A DNA stretch of 64,000 nucleotides from Brienomyrus brachyistius (lineage: Eukaryota > Chordata > Actinopteri > Osteoglossiformes > Mormyridae). This document shows, piece after piece, positions 11,601 through 24,518 of this stretch (within the stretch, counting starts at the first letter, position 1; each line of letters opens with the position of its first letter). The position numbers and the translations under genes were made by a program. Below the pieces are notes generated by a model that was given only the letters and a program-made list of their open reading frames with translations, did no database searches and was not told the origin of the DNA. The stretch is taken from positions 11,118,536 to 11,182,535 of the forward strand of contig NC_064534.1 of the NCBI RefSeq assembly GCF_023856365.1, read 5' to 3'.

Positions 11601-12880
11601 GCTCAGTGAGAAACATGGTTGGTCAGTGGGGAAGATGGCTTCTCTGATCTTTCACTCTAGGGAAAACAAGATGTTTGGTCTGGGAAGGTTAACTTTTACA
11701 AGTACTGAACTGCTGTTTCCCCGTGGCTTTCTTGTTGTAACTATTACCAGTGTCCTACATCAGTAGGCCTACTCATCTTCTGCAGGCTGCTATATTAGCA
11801 TATTTCCCTAAGCTACGGGGGAGGGAAAAGCTCATTTAATCTCAGCCGTGTGCGAGAGCATGCATTAGCACAGGCCCAGTGAAATCTTTCTCAGCTGTGT
11901 TATTGTTATGGCTGCCGTTACCATGACAACAACGGGGCAGGGTAAGTCTCCATCTCAGTGCTGCTCTTGGCGCTACCCAAAGCTATTGATTTGATGACGG
12001 AATAAACATTACTTTCCACAATTAAGCCGTCAAGCAGTTCTGTCGAGATGTAGGAGCGAAGTGTGTGCTGCTCATGTCCTCCCCTTCGCAACTGTGCATT
12101 AAATACATCCAGGTTTGCAGCTGGATCCTTGTCTGAATTTGGACTTGGAGCCAAAAAGAGTACAACTGTAGGAGTACAGCAGGAACATTATCTAAAAACA
12201 AACAAAAAATGGTAAATAGGGAGGACATTGCTTGTTTTATGGGGTATTCTTGTCTTACTACTGGTTTTAATTTTCTGCATACTCATAGTTATATACTTAT
12301 TATATACACAGTTATATACTTATTAATGTGCAGTTGCTCCTATTGGATGCACAAGCTTAAAAAAACCCCACCTGTCTAGCATTTAGCAACCAGCATCCAG
12401 TATTCTGGTTTTAGTGTATGTGTTACAGTAGTCAGTATTCAGAGCCCAGCGTCTAGTATCCAGTGCCCTGTATCAAGAATGCTGTGCCTTATATGCAGTG
12501 CTCAGTATCCTGGGCCTACTGATGAACTCCACAATTTTGTGAGGACACTGGTGCCTTACGGTGACATATTAACCTTTTACAAAGATTTAGCATGACATTT
12601 AGCATAATGAGCCGTACGAATAACCCAGATGCTCTGAGAAGCAGAGGGCAGTTTGAAATTTTAGGCACAAGCATATAGCAATTGCTATGGATAGATGTAT
12701 TTGTGATGCTTGAGATACACATACAGATAGGTGTTTAGGCCCGCCATGCATAATTCCTGGGCCCCGGACAAAACCAGGCCTCCGTGATGCACAGCCCCTC
12801 CCACCAGGGCCCTCTCCTGGGCCCAAGCCTAGAACAACTTCCCTGATTCTCTCCCCAATACTGTGTGTTACCCAGTATTG
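8631..12880. other. Intergenic DNA, no gene seen
   Basis: AT-rich. Around 11,050-11,360 there are degenerate, irregularly spaced repeats of a motif like caggt(c/t)a followed by tatgga. I could not fix a period. Open frames up to 113 codons (10472-10813) are unrecognised. Confidence 0.5.
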
Positions 12881-12892
12881 TTTATCAGACAT

Positions 12893-13020
12893 TTTTATTC
12901 AAAGTGAGGTACAATGGAAGTCCCAATGACAAAATCACTTTGGCGACCAGAGGATGTGAACCAGCAATCTTCCGGTCACAAGCACAGAGTCGGTTAAGAT
13001 AGAGCTACACACCACCTGGA
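12893..13020 (-). mobile_element. tRNA-derived SINE-like element
   Basis: On the minus strand the head (about 13018-12937) reads like a degenerate tRNA: an A-box-like gtgtagctctatc and a B-box-like GGTTCACATCC at 12962-12952, with cttgtgaccggaagattgc between them. It is followed by a short unrelated tail. This matches the plan of tRNA-derived fish SINEs. It is not a functional tRNA, because I cannot fold a full acceptor stem. Confidence 0.5.
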
Positions 13021-13102
13021 GGCCCAGACACTGTGTCTAGGGACACAGAGAACGACAGGCATGTGCCTGAGGGTTTGTGTGTGTGTGTGTGTTTGTGTGA
13101 GT

Positions 13103-13377
13103 GGGTATACCTTACCTTATGGGGACACAGTGTCCTCACAACATGATGAATACCTGTTTTTTTCCCTTATGGGGACCAATTTCCTGGTCCCCATAAGGCA
13201 AAACTCAATTTAATAAAAATCTATGACTACAATGAAAAAACTAAAAATGCAAAAACTCTTGTATTTTCCTTAATTACTTATGGTTATGGTTAGGACTGAG
13301 TTGGGGTTAAGGTTGTCATAGCTTTAGCATTTTTCTCATAGAAATGAAAGAGCGGTCCCCATAAAGATATGTTTACC

Positions 13378-13380
<3 letters not shown>
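13103..13380. mobile_element. Non-autonomous element with CCTTATGGGGAC inverted ends, inserted in a TG repeat
   Basis: The left end is ggtataccttaccttatggggac. The right end is its imperfect reverse complement, ggtccccataaagatatg...acctgac. An internal palindrome, ggggaccaatttcctggtcccc, lies near 13161-13195. Both flanks are (GT)n. The layout matches a repeat I recognise as common in fish genomes. No open frame. Confidence 0.55.

Positions 13381-13381
<1 letters not shown>

Positions 13382-13409
<28 letters not shown>
13382..13409. repeat. (GT)n microsatellite
   Basis: About fourteen GT units adjoin the right end of the CCTTATGGGGAC element. A shorter interrupted GT tract adjoins its left end. 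Confidence 0.9.
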
Positions 13410-15164
13410 ATCATTTAGGGGAGGGCTTGTTTAAGCTAAGAAAACCATTGTACACAGCAGGTCTAGTAAGAATGAGAGAAGTTTAGTCCATTCAGCAAAC
13501 AAGCAAGCTGCTCATTTTTTTTGCATTCCCCTTAAGTCTGTGGTTTGTCCTCCTCAACAGACTCTGCTTTGTAATCAGTAGAAGACTGAGACCTCACACT
13601 TTGTAAGGCTTTTCCTGCTCATCAGAATTTTGGTCCACGTGTACATTAAACTACTGCATTTCTGATTGCAAGGTCAACATCAGGCAGGAACATTCACTCA
13701 TTCCCTAGGAACAATGTTGTATCTGGGTAAGACAGCTTTATTTGTAGAATAAGCACCATATATAGTGATACTGATATTTTATTTGAACAGCTTAAGTTTC
13801 AAATAGCTCAGTGTAGTATGAATTAGCGCCGTTCTTGTTTTAGTTTCAGAGCTTATGAAGCTCTTGCGTGCATCGCAAACCTCACTGCAGGTGTTGGCAC
13901 AGTATTCTATATTTAGCCCAGAACGCTATTGCTATGACAAATAAATGTTTTCCCTAACTTGGATGAAAAGTAGGAAAGAAGTACATGGGGAAAGACACAG
14001 GACACAGAGGAATGGAAAATATATGGAACAGAGTATCTACGGTTAAGGCTAAAATTCACAATACTTTTCGCCCCAATATTTTACCTTATAATGTTTCAGA
14101 ATTTGATACTGTTTGCTCTCTAAATATGCACTGCAAGACAAGTTATTACTTACAAAAGATACATCAAGGTTCCCTGTTCAAGTCATCTCTGCTGTTGTTT
14201 TTTATTTTTACCTTTAAGCAAGGTAAATAGCCTGATTTGCTCCAGCAAAAAAAAATAAAAAATGCAATATAATGTCACTAGTTAAAAATGCTCAGCTACA
14301 CGAAGAAATGCAAGTGAAAAGGAAATTAGTGAATCACTGAATGAAACAACTTGATAGAAACCAGGTAGCATCTATGAAATGATATCTGGTGGAGGTCTGG
14401 TGAAGTTGAGAGGTGCTCCTAAAAACGACATTAGTCATGATGCACACCAAAATATTGTCAAAGTGAGATATTACATCTATTCTTTTCTGACACCCAATTA
14501 TTCTTGAAGCAGGCACATACACCAGCTTCCTGTGCAAAAGACTGTCTTGGGGTTAGTGTCTCCCCTGTGGAGCAAATCCAGCACAGTGTCACCGCTCAGG
14601 ATCAAGCTTTACATGGCACAGGACGACAATAACAGTCCCCCAGATCATTACCATTATTATTTTTGCAAGCGCTAACCCTGATCCGAAGCTTTTCATTTGG
14701 ACTGACAGAGTGTCATCCCTGCGAACACAGAGAGTCCCTGTCACATGGTGTCAGTTGTCAGTTCCTGGTGTTTGTGGAGGATGGTATGACCTCAGCAGGT
14801 GGGGCACACCAAGCGTGTCTAGGCTTGACAAGTATGTCATGAAGTTGGTGTGGCGGAGAAAGTACTGAGTTTGGACCAGCAGCGAAGACAGCTGTTAATG
14901 ACTATGACCCCTGATGATGGTAATACTGCATTGTGTGTTGAAGGAATTGCTGAAGGACTGATTTGTGTTTCATTTGTTCTCCATGTGTGTGTGTGTGTTT
15001 GATTAATGTTCCTATTCCTTGTGTTTTTCCTGTCAAAACTTGTTAGCTGTGAACTTGTTAGTTGCAAACTGTTTTGCAACTGAAAAGGGTAAATTGCCAT
15101 AGATCGCATTCCTGATTAAAGTACAACAACTTCAAAGGTTAATGATGTATCCTCCAACCTTCCA

Positions 15165-15170
<6 letters not shown>
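13410..15170. other. Intergenic DNA, no gene seen
   Basis: No recognisable coding exon, RNA gene or mobile-element boundary. Short open frames only. Confidence 0.5.

Positions 15171-15192
<22 letters not shown>
15171..15192. repeat. Poly(T) tract
   Basis: Twenty-two consecutive T. It could be the reverse of a retroposon poly(A) tail, but I see no retroposon body on the minus strand beside it. Confidence 0.85.
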
Positions 15193-15195
<3 letters not shown>

Positions 15196-15702
15196 ATATA
15201 GCTATATCGTATTACCATCAGACATGAGCAGCATTTATAATGGGGAAGCAATTAAGCAGCTAAACCTAAATGCATGCAATGATATCCTAATGTGATTACA
15301 GTAATAGGATCTGTCATTTTACTCCAGATATTACACTGTGGCGAGAGCATGTTACTGGATTAAGAGCACTTGTACTATATTTAACTTTTCCTACAAGACA
15401 CATTTATTTGGATTTCATTTACTCAGTCCTGCAAAACCATTTTGTTTACTTGTTCCCATTTCAATTTGAATAATCCTCCTTCTAACGTAGATTTAAGGAG
15501 GAAATGAAACCGCTTCTGGGGATGGCTGTGTGTCTGTATGGTGACTGATTTACGGGTGCATGTTAATGCTGCAGCACTGTATTCGTGTAGCTAGTTGTGC
15601 TGTATCTAAACAGAAAGAAACTGTTTTATGCTATACCCAGGTATTGTGTTTTTCTTCCACAAATGCACACATTTATATTTGAAGAATTCTTTTTAAAATA
15701 GG

Positions 15703-15776
15703 CTCGTTATCGGGAACTAAAGCCTTAACCTTTGGCTTGCCAGTCCTTTATTAAAGCAGCACCCACCTGCTGTAGA
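15703..15776 (+). repeat. Dispersed repeat, copy A
   Basis: About 75 bp, including tttggcttgccagtc, a ttatt core and ctgtagaaacac, is matched in the same orientation at 19505-19580. Identity is high in the core and falls off on both sides, as expected for two old copies of one interspersed element. Family unknown. Confidence 0.55.
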
Positions 15777-18700
15777 AACACAGCCCAATGCCGTCTTTGT
15801 GAGACCGAATCTTACTAATTCCAACATGTGCCGGCTGCATTTAGTCATCTTCTCCAGCCAAGTTTTATTTTTTGGCCTTGAGCATAAAATTTGAATAAGC
15901 CTCAAATGGGACTCACAAATTTCAGATACATTTCGGATTAACTCTGAGGTGATAAAACCAAAGCCAGTGTGACTGACAGTGGTATAATGGAAGTAAATAT
16001 AAAATAGTTCACTTGCCAGAATAGAATGAACCAAGACCACCCACTTAAATAGGCTGCATCTGTGTACTGCCTTTGCTTTTGTTCCTCACCTTGATCTATG
16101 TTTTTGGTGGCGTGGCATGCTGGGAAGATTTTTGAAAAGGCTTGACAATGGCTAATATTTTAATTACTAGTTTTGATTTAATTTTACCATTTCACAATAT
16201 GGTTTTTCTCTATAAAGGCTTGCTTGACCTTCAGTTCACCTCTTTGCATGACGTTAATTAGTTCAGTTATGCTAATTACTCCCACCGTCTATTTAATTAT
16301 CGTCAGCCAATAGGAGGGACTACACCGCTGCCCCCCCCAGCAAATTGAATTTGCATAAAATGTTTGCCTGCCTGTTTTTATAACATGGCTGGGAGTCACA
16401 GGTGATCACAATAACCTGGAAGTCTTCAGGAATTATGCAGCTGTTAAAAATGGGGAAACCTGCGGTTTGCAAATCCTTGTGTGCTGTGCATGTAGATAAC
16501 GTATAATAATGTTAACGTAACATAAACCAGCACCTCCCACATAAGTGGGAGTGGGGCGGAGCAAAGTTCTTTTGCTTTTTTGTTTGCCCTTCATGGCCTA
16601 ATTCTTCCCACCTATGCCGCACGTGTTTCCATCACTTTAGGTCAGTGTACGTTTTGGTTCAAAACAGGCAGGAAACTTGTGAAGGAGACAAACAACTGTT
16701 AACCACAAAAGGAAAAGCTCATGTGAGTTCCAACAGGGATAATGCTGCGATGCCCTTAAAAAGCCGAATACAAGCAATGTGCAAACTGCAAGATGGAAAA
16801 TCTGCTTTTGGTCAAAATACCTGTTGTACGACAATATTGATACATGCACACAGATACTCAGATCCTTGCCATGGTTTATCCTGCTATGATGTGGTGCTGC
16901 ATGTTTTATTTTACTCTAAATCCAAAGGTTGGAAGGTACATTTGCTATGTGTAAGGTGAGACTTTAGAGATAACAATATTTCTGCCACTTAGCCATATCA
17001 CTACTTAAGGGGTAAAAAAATAGATTGCCATTCAGAACACACACTCAGTGTGTGTTGGAATCAGCTTTGGCCCAGAATCATAAGATATCTTTCTCTCTGC
17101 CAATGTTTGTATACCAACTTCCTGTAATTTTTTTTATTAATTTTCACTGGAAGTTTCAAGGTGTTCGAGATCTGCTATGGACTGTTGTCCTCTACAGATT
17201 CTAGTAGGACTCAAACCTTTAGGCCATTGAGGGATGTTTAGTTGCTTATTCTTAAACCGTACTAGTGTGGTTTGTGTTTCTTTATGCATATTTTGTAATG
17301 ATTAAAAATGAAACCCTCTCTATGACTTAAAGCTTCATTAAATGTAAATACCTTGTATGGAGAAACACGTACTTGCACACAAGCCGCTCATGCACACAAG
17401 CACGGACATCACGTACACAGACAGGCACAGAAACTCACAAACACCTTACATACTACACTAGCGAGAGCACACAGAAATGCACACATGCGTCATTTAAATG
17501 ATTTTAGTGATTTTGTTTGTCTTGATTTGACATTGAGTTGAGAAACTGGATAATACTGATAATACGAGTCTATAAAGGGATACTCTGTTCTTCATCTATG
17601 GGAAACTCTGCTTCAGTAAAATTTTCAGGAGGGTGAGACTCACTCCTATGGAAGTGGTGTCATCCAGTGAATGAACGAACTAGTTTGCTTATTTTATGGG
17701 TTCAGCCTCAAACAGTGATTGTTCTGGGCTTGCTGGAAAACCAGAACAGCAGTGAAAGAAAGTTGGTGAAAAAACCTCGACATTCAGAATAGTGATCAGC
17801 CATATCAGTACCCGTTGCTGAATTAGGAAAGAGAAATGTTAATGTCCAAGGTTTGCCATTATTGTAATACAGTTTGAAGAGTTCTGCCTAAGCTGATGTG
17901 GAAGCACAGAGAATCCTTGTTTCGAATTTTTTACGCCTGATACTGTACTAAAGGAGAAGGCAGGGCTCAAATTAGAAGCAGTGCAATCCTTCTGCTAAGA
18001 AAAATGGAACAGAAACTAGAAGTAGCAAAACCATTTTGCTAAAAAAATGTACTTCAGAACTATTTTTATGGCTTTCGGTGTTGCTTGGAAGCAAGGTTCT
18101 ACTTCTTGCTGCCTTTCCCATGAGGAAATGACAACCAGGAAGTTTAAGTACGCAGCCACTTCCTGTCATGGGAGGAAGCTGATAGACAGCTTTCACTTCT
18201 GCTATACAGAAATCTTCGCAGGAAGGTGCGTGTTGAAACTGCATCTTGTCTGTAGATGAGCAGGCAAGGTCACATTTCTGCGAGAATTGTACGACCTGGA
18301 TCAGCATCCTTGAGCAGTCTGTCGTTAAACCCTTCAGCTAAGGTGCTTCAGTAAAATACAAATTCACACAAATGACTTAAATGATGTAAAGTGTGTGGGG
18401 ATGAAACACTCAAATGTTAAGCAACTGAATTATGTGACTTTTTTTCCTCTACACAGGAATTTCTTTGGAGCAAGTCAGTTCACATTCCAAAACCACACCT
18501 TGTTATTAAATCATGATCTTGACAGCAAGTAGATGAGGCAATATGAATATTGTGTTTACACAGCCTAGCCTAGATGGACCTTTGCTACCAGAAACTCAAG
18601 CCATCCAGTCAACCAAGCTACACAGAATCCTCATAGCTGTCATACATTACATACCTTTTCATTCTTTGTCATATTGCATCTTGTCATAATTTTCGGTTTG

Positions 18701-19130
18701 CATTGCAGATACCTTAATTCAAAAGGAAATGCTGATATTTTTCAGTGTTACGCATTATTGCTGAAAACTTAATTAGTAACTTAATAACTAGACCATGATG
18801 GTTCAGACATCCAAAGTTAGCTACTTAATTAAACTTTTTCGTGAATTGCTTTGCTCACAGGGCCAGATCTTAATCCAATTGTATTTCCGCTTTTTTTATT
18901 CAAACAACCTTTAAAGGATTAAATGAACAAGAGTTAAATAGGTTACAGTAATTTTAATTGGTTAACAAATATTCAACTTCATTAGCAGAAACTGACAGTT
19001 AATTGTCCACGGGCTACAAACTATTTAATAATGTATGCAATTGCTTACAATGACATTTTAATGCCAAAGAAGGTCTTGCTGCTTTCCTGTAAGCACAGAA
19101 AAATCATAAAGTCTCACGGACTAGATACTT
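15777..19130. other. Intergenic DNA, no gene seen
   Basis: No recognisable gene. Open frames up to 111 codons have no identifiable domain. A CA-rich stretch lies at about 17380-17490. Confidence 0.5.
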
Positions 19131-19262
19131 CCATCCATCCATCCATCCATTTTCCAAACCGCTTATCTGTCTGGGTCGCAGGGGGGTCCGGAGCCTATCC
19201 CGGAAGCTACGGGCACGTGGCGGGGAACAATCCAGGATGGGGTCCAGCCCATCTCAGGGACT
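19131..19262 (-). mobile_element. 3' fragment of the common fish repeat with (TGGA)n tail
   Basis: It begins on the plus strand with five ccat units, then ttttccaaaccgcttatc, then a segment with ggagcctatcccggaa. It is the same element as at 8489 and again in minus orientation. The 9-base word ctagatact lies on both sides (19120-19128 and 19261-19269), consistent with a target-site duplication around the insertion. Confidence 0.72.
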
Positions 19263-19504
19263 AGATACTTTTATATGTGTGTTGTCTGGGACTCACAACC
19301 GAAGGCCTAGGTTTGCCAGATACTGGGCAGAGTCTCGAGCTTCCAGAGTCCCACCCTTTGTACTCCTGTGACGTCTCTCATAGTTTTGGTTTGTTATGGT
19401 TGTATTTCTGATTTGTAATTCATTCGTTTGATTCTTCTTCTAGTCCCGTCTTCTGACTTTCCGTTCCCTTGCTCCACCAATCATATGAACTGATTCTCCA
19501 GGGA

Positions 19505-19580
19505 CGTTATTGGGAAATAAACACAGAACTTTTGGCTTGCCAGTCTGTTATTTAGGCAGCATGTCACCTACTATAGAAAC
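19505..19580 (+). repeat. Dispersed repeat, copy B
   Basis: Partner of the repeat at 15703: cgttattgggaaataaa followed by ttttggcttgccagtc and ctatagaaacac. It is 3.8 kb away in the same orientation. Confidence 0.55.
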
Positions 19581-20334
19581 ACTTCTCCTCTTGTTCTCTT
19601 CTTCTCCAGTACACCTTGTTCCGGAACCTGCTGTCCTGTCAGCAGTCCCACACCTCTGGTTGCTAATCTCTTATGCTGTCCTGTCCGTCAGACTCTGCGA
19701 CTGTCCCTCAGCGTCTCTTACGGCACAGGTGGGATGGTCTGGTGCAGGGTGCTTTGCCTTATGTGTCCTCTTTGAATCCACTTTTTGACAAATATTTTTT
19801 TGATTTTATGAATTAAATGTATTCATGAAATAAAAATAGGTCAGCTTGCGTGTTTAATTCAGTATAACTAATACAAATTTGTGGGAAGCTGGCCTGGATG
19901 CAAAATAAGGGAACATGGATGGATTGAAATGAAAAATCTTGAGTTTTTTTAAAACATCAAATGACAGCAGCTAACACATAATTATGTACCAAGTTATAAT
20001 GCATGAATTCATTTTATATCAGATAAATGATAATGATAAATGTAACTCTTCCACACTGTCTATTATGGTTTGCTGTGAAAGGTTGGTTGTCCTTCAACTC
20101 CCTGATGAATTTAATAGGACATAAAAAAAAAGAAAAATCCATGATTGATCCAAATTTTTTCATGATTTCGCTGCGTTAGTATTTCCTGATTGAATCACTG
20201 TGTCTATACTGACCTCTGCTGCTACCTAGCAGCAATGGCTGGGGAAGTAGTTGACTCTTTATTAATATGAAATTATGAGTATATCACGTGCAGGCCAGCA
20301 GCGTTTAGTAAAACACAGGCAGGGTGAAGTATAC
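19581..20334. other. Intergenic DNA, no gene seen
   Basis: AT-rich. Nothing recognisable beyond short unsupported frames. Confidence 0.5.
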
Positions 20335-20612
20335 AGTCAAGGGTGTCAGGCTGCAGTGAAAACAAAGTGTCAGGATCTCAGGCGTGAGTAAAAACACGCA
20401 GTCAGGGTATTCGACTGCAATGAATTATGCAGGGATGGTAAAACTCCCAGAGTGTTAGACTGCAGGGTGAAATATACAATCACAGTGTCCAGCTTCAATA
20501 AAAATACACAGACCGAGCATCGAGCGGCAGTGAAATACAATGTCAGGGTGTCAGACTGCTGTGAAATACAACTGTCAGGGCGTCATCCTGCAATAAAAAT
20601 ACACACACTTAG
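20335..20612 (+). repeat. Degenerate tandem repeat, about 32-bp unit
   Basis: About eight diverged copies of a unit like gtcagggtgtcagactgcag followed by tgaaatacaca. Clear unit starts are near 20338, 20369, 20401, 20542 and 20574. The copies differ by substitutions and small indels, so the array is old. Confidence 0.6.
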
Positions 20613-21070
20613 GGTGTTTCAGGACTGCGGGTGGTATATAACACGCGCAAAATCCCAAAATGGGACTCTTATACCGTCACAATCCACGGTGGGTAGAAGA
20701 AGGCATTGTAGTGCCGGGCGTCTGAGACGTCGTGAGAGCAGCGAAGGATAAGGAGACTCGCTTGCCGGGGTAGGACAGACTCTTAGACGTGGCCCCGAAA
20801 AGGAGTGTAGCAAACAGCCAATTAGCACCAAACGCAGAATCAACCGGCAAAATCGGGGAGGCTAGACGCTGGAAATCAAGGTACACAAGCAGTGGGTAAT
20901 TTGCAGAATAACTAGAGACACGCAAGGATCGAACAGGGTTCACACAGGACACGGGTAAAGATATAAGCCACAAATGGGAAATACAAATATTTACTATAAC
21001 AATGCAACAATACATCAAGGGCTATTTACAAGTACACGCGGGCCATGCTGGGATGTTAACCCCCCACCGC
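20613..21070. other. GC-richer segment of unknown nature beside the tandem array
   Basis: This has higher GC and CpG content than its surroundings and abuts the 32-bp array. Together the two could be part of one mobile element with an internal tandem repeat, but I recognise no terminal motif or open frame that proves it. A 113-codon minus frame (20677-21018) has no known domain. Confidence 0.3.
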
Positions 21071-24000
21071 AGGCGCTACAATATTAAGAAATGGAGTTAA
21101 AGTTTATTTTGCCCTCACAGCTCCAGGAGGCATGACCATGCTTTGCTTGTTTGTTGCCAAGAAGCTCAGCAAAAGAAATTGTGAAAAACTAATGAATAGT
21201 CATTTCACTCTTAGCCAGATTGTCTCGTGAGCCCCTGTCATTAGACTTTTCATTTATCTGGTTTTAAGGTTGTATTGATCGACCAGTTAAAACAAAACTG
21301 TTGAGGCAAGGCCTTGCCTTATGTAACTGACTCAGTCTGGACAAATGTAAAAGGCAGGATAGCGCAAAACAAGTCTTAATTATGCCAGATTGATATTATG
21401 ATAATGAGGAAATATTTGAGGCCATTTTATAGCTGGTCTGCATAATAATGTACTACACTTCAAGGAGATACACCTCTGCTCAACAGCTGAGTAACGTCTG
21501 GCTTGTTAACTACATAATCAGGTAGATAATCACAATCTTTTAGCGTGAATAAGTATATGTGTAGTTTTCAGGTATTATGAACGTTCATATTTCGTATTTG
21601 CATGGCAGCAGAGTTTTTATAAACGGCATGTTTAGGGAGCGGAAAGCTTCTGGGTGATGTATAGATGTTTATAGGACTGATTCCTGATGGGATGACAACA
21701 GAAGCATGTGACATAGGGGTAGGACAAAGAAACCAGGGGCTCATTGGGGATGGGAATGAAGAGAGAAGAAGCTCCATGGAGGAACAGAAACACAAGACAG
21801 CAGAAGGTGAGACACCCAGGCGGAAAATAAGTAAATGGACATCAGGGCAGGTTACATCACTGAGATGTTGAGTGGGGGGATTCTGGCCCTGAGTGCACTT
21901 ACCACACAGCTCAGTGAATGTGCTTGTTACCTGACTTTGTCCCGGCTGAAGAAATATGCCTGAATGCTGGAAGTAAATATTTCTGACAGGTTTGGTTGAC
22001 GCTAACATCGCTCACAGAAAACAACCCCATATTAAGTCCAATTCAGAGACCCCAATTCACCCACATTGGCATGTAACAATGGAGGCAGCCAAAATACACA
22101 GGGCATACTCAAACTCCTCATAAACATACTTCCAGGTCAACAATTTGACCCACAGTCCTGGAAGTATGAGGCAAACACGCTAACACATTAAAGATGCATT
22201 TTTATAAAAACATATTTTGGGTAATCCTACCTCCAGATGGCGATGCTGTTTTTGACTTTTTCATGGCCTTAAAGAGGCCTGTTACAAGGAGACAGTTTCC
22301 ATTTTTTCATCATGTAATAAGCAGATAGATATTTCCCAAGTATGTAAATTGTGCATAAAATTACTACATAACTATATAAGGCTAAAAATTGCACTGCACT
22401 CTTATCAACTAATAAATCTTGTATGGGATAGGAATCTGGAATTTCATAATACTTTCCTCTGTGACTTTGATTCATCTTTGCAAAATGAGTTATGGTAAAG
22501 ATGGAAAGGAGACAATGTCCAAAAATGTGGTTCATGCTGTTGTGGAGTAGCAGTGAATATTTTGGCATTAGAAAAATGTCTGTTATGACCGGCCACAACT
22601 AAACAGAGGCAAATAGTAATCCTCATCCCGAAATGGAAGAACTTGAAAGGGGAAATTTTGGTGTATTTTGGAGTTTCCAGCACAACTAAAATGAATCATG
22701 AGACTTCCATTTTTTCATTACACAGCAGCTCAACCCCCGTTCAAGCTCTGGCGTATCTGACCACTGCACTTAACCTGGGCTACTTCAGTAAATATACTGC
22801 TGGAACAAATAAAAATAAACCTGGCATTCCATGTGCTGTTTTCTCTTCGTAACTGAATGTAGAGTAGCTTTTTATGTTGTGTAATGAATAAATAGTTGAA
22901 TATACATAAGTGCTTTTGCATACTAACATATAGTGCCTGATTGCCTCTCCCAAAACATTTACAATTTGATGGACGGAGTATATGTTTAATTCACAGCTGA
23001 TTACTGTTTTTAATGTTGCTGGACAAAAAGCTTTGCAACCAAAGCACATTAATCACTCTTAAAATAATATCTGGATTTGATTATTCCAGAGACATTCTTC
23101 CATGTGGCCCTCATTTATTCCATAAATACATTTGATCCTTGAGGAAACCCAAGCATGCCGGCGAGTGACACCACACATGTGGTCACACAGACATAAAAAA
23201 ACCCCTCTGGTTTGCTCTCAAGCCCTTTTTTGCCAAGGGAATTACTTTGAACCCAAAGTACGGATGAAACCTCAACACTAACCTTATACAGGATAAGAGA
23301 CTGAGAGAATAAGACAGCAATAGCACTGTTATAGCCCTTCTGTTATGTCGCTAACAATTGTTTAGGGAAGGTGTAATATTTGACGTCCCTAGTTATACAC
23401 TTTGGGATTAGGTGAGCATAGTGCAGATCTGTTTTAGACTATATTTGGGGTGAGGGTTTATTTTTAACAATCGCTTTTAGAACAGCAATATAATTGAACT
23501 ACAGAGAGAACATTAGCGGTGGAACATTTGTGGTTATTTTACGGCAGTGCACTCTTCAGAGTCATAACACAAGCACTTGCACTGAACTCACTAAAGAAAA
23601 TTTAACTACACAACACCACCCAGGATGCGGTTGATCCCAAGCATGAGAAATTGCAAGTGTGGCGTGACAGCAAGCAATGGAGCTGAGCTGCTTGTTTCAC
23701 TCAGCCCGTGAGACACAACAACCCGGCATTAGCAAGAACATATTATTTTATGTACAGATTTCATGTATTTGCCACAATAATCGGACTCTTTTTCTATAAG
23801 CACTCTTAACTAATGTACATAAAATACAGACTCTTTTCAATTTTTTAAATACTCATACAAACCAAGGAAAAGTATAGCAAGAAAGTGTGTTGCATAAGTT
23901 TTAAATGCATGTGATATAATATAACATCTGTTTCATTAAAAGAATCTAATTTACAGCAAGGTAAATTTGACGGTAAAACTGAAGCACGTAGCATGCAATA

Positions 24001-24187
24001 CTTTTAGACAGGCAGAAGGTTACTTGTCAGAAGACATTACATGGTGCTATGTGCAGCAGACCAGGGGTGCCAGCTTTGTTTCATGCTAATGTGTCCAATC
24101 ATGAATCGAATCTTTTCTGAGAAGATGAAGCAATTACAATGAAACATTTTATATTGTATAATGTCCACTCAGTGGCATCACTGGCTT
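21071..24187. other. Intergenic DNA, no gene seen
   Basis: A 146-codon minus-strand frame (21568-22008) is the longest here. It has no domain I recognise and is Ser/Pro/Phe-rich, as expected of a chance frame. The rest is AT-rich. Confidence 0.5.
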
Positions 24188-24518
24188 GGGGTGGCGCGGT
24201 AGGGCAGTGTTTAGCACGGTCCCTTCACACCCCTGGGACCTGGGTTCGAGTCTCCGTCATGGCTGCGTGTGTGGTCTTTGCATGTTCTCCCTGTGTAGTC
24301 ATGGGGTTTCCTCTGGGTGTTCCAGTTCCCCTCCCACAGTTCAAAAATATGCTTAGCTGTGTTGGAGTTACTCATTTGTTTTTGTGTGCGTGTGTACCCT
24401 GCAATGGTTTGGTACCCCATCCTTGGTTGTTCCCTGCCTTGTGCATGTAGCCTCTGGGATAGGCTCCAGACCCCTTATAACCCTGAATAGGATAAGTGGT
24501 TACAAAAGATGGATGGAG
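24188..24518 (+). mobile_element. SINE-like fish repeat, near full length
   Basis: It starts with ggtggcgcggtagggcagtg and has a B-box-like GGTTCGAGTCT at 24243-24253. It continues through tttgcatgttctccctgtg and a gggataggctccagacccc block, and ends in gatggatgga. The same order is seen at 36330-36690. A tRNA-like head, conserved body and TGGA-type tail suggest a retroposon. I do not assign a family name. Confidence 0.72.

Noticed and set aside
12937..13018. Functional tRNA gene on the minus strand
   Set aside because: A-box- and B-box-like words are present, but the acceptor stem does not pair and the B box is altered. It fits a SINE head better.
21568..22008. 146-codon minus-strand open frame
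   Set aside because: Unrecognised composition-driven peptide with no conserved motif or gene context.
24243..24253. tRNA gene indicated by a good B box
   Set aside because: The surrounding body and TGGA tail match the multi-copy SINE-like repeat, not a 73-nt tRNA.
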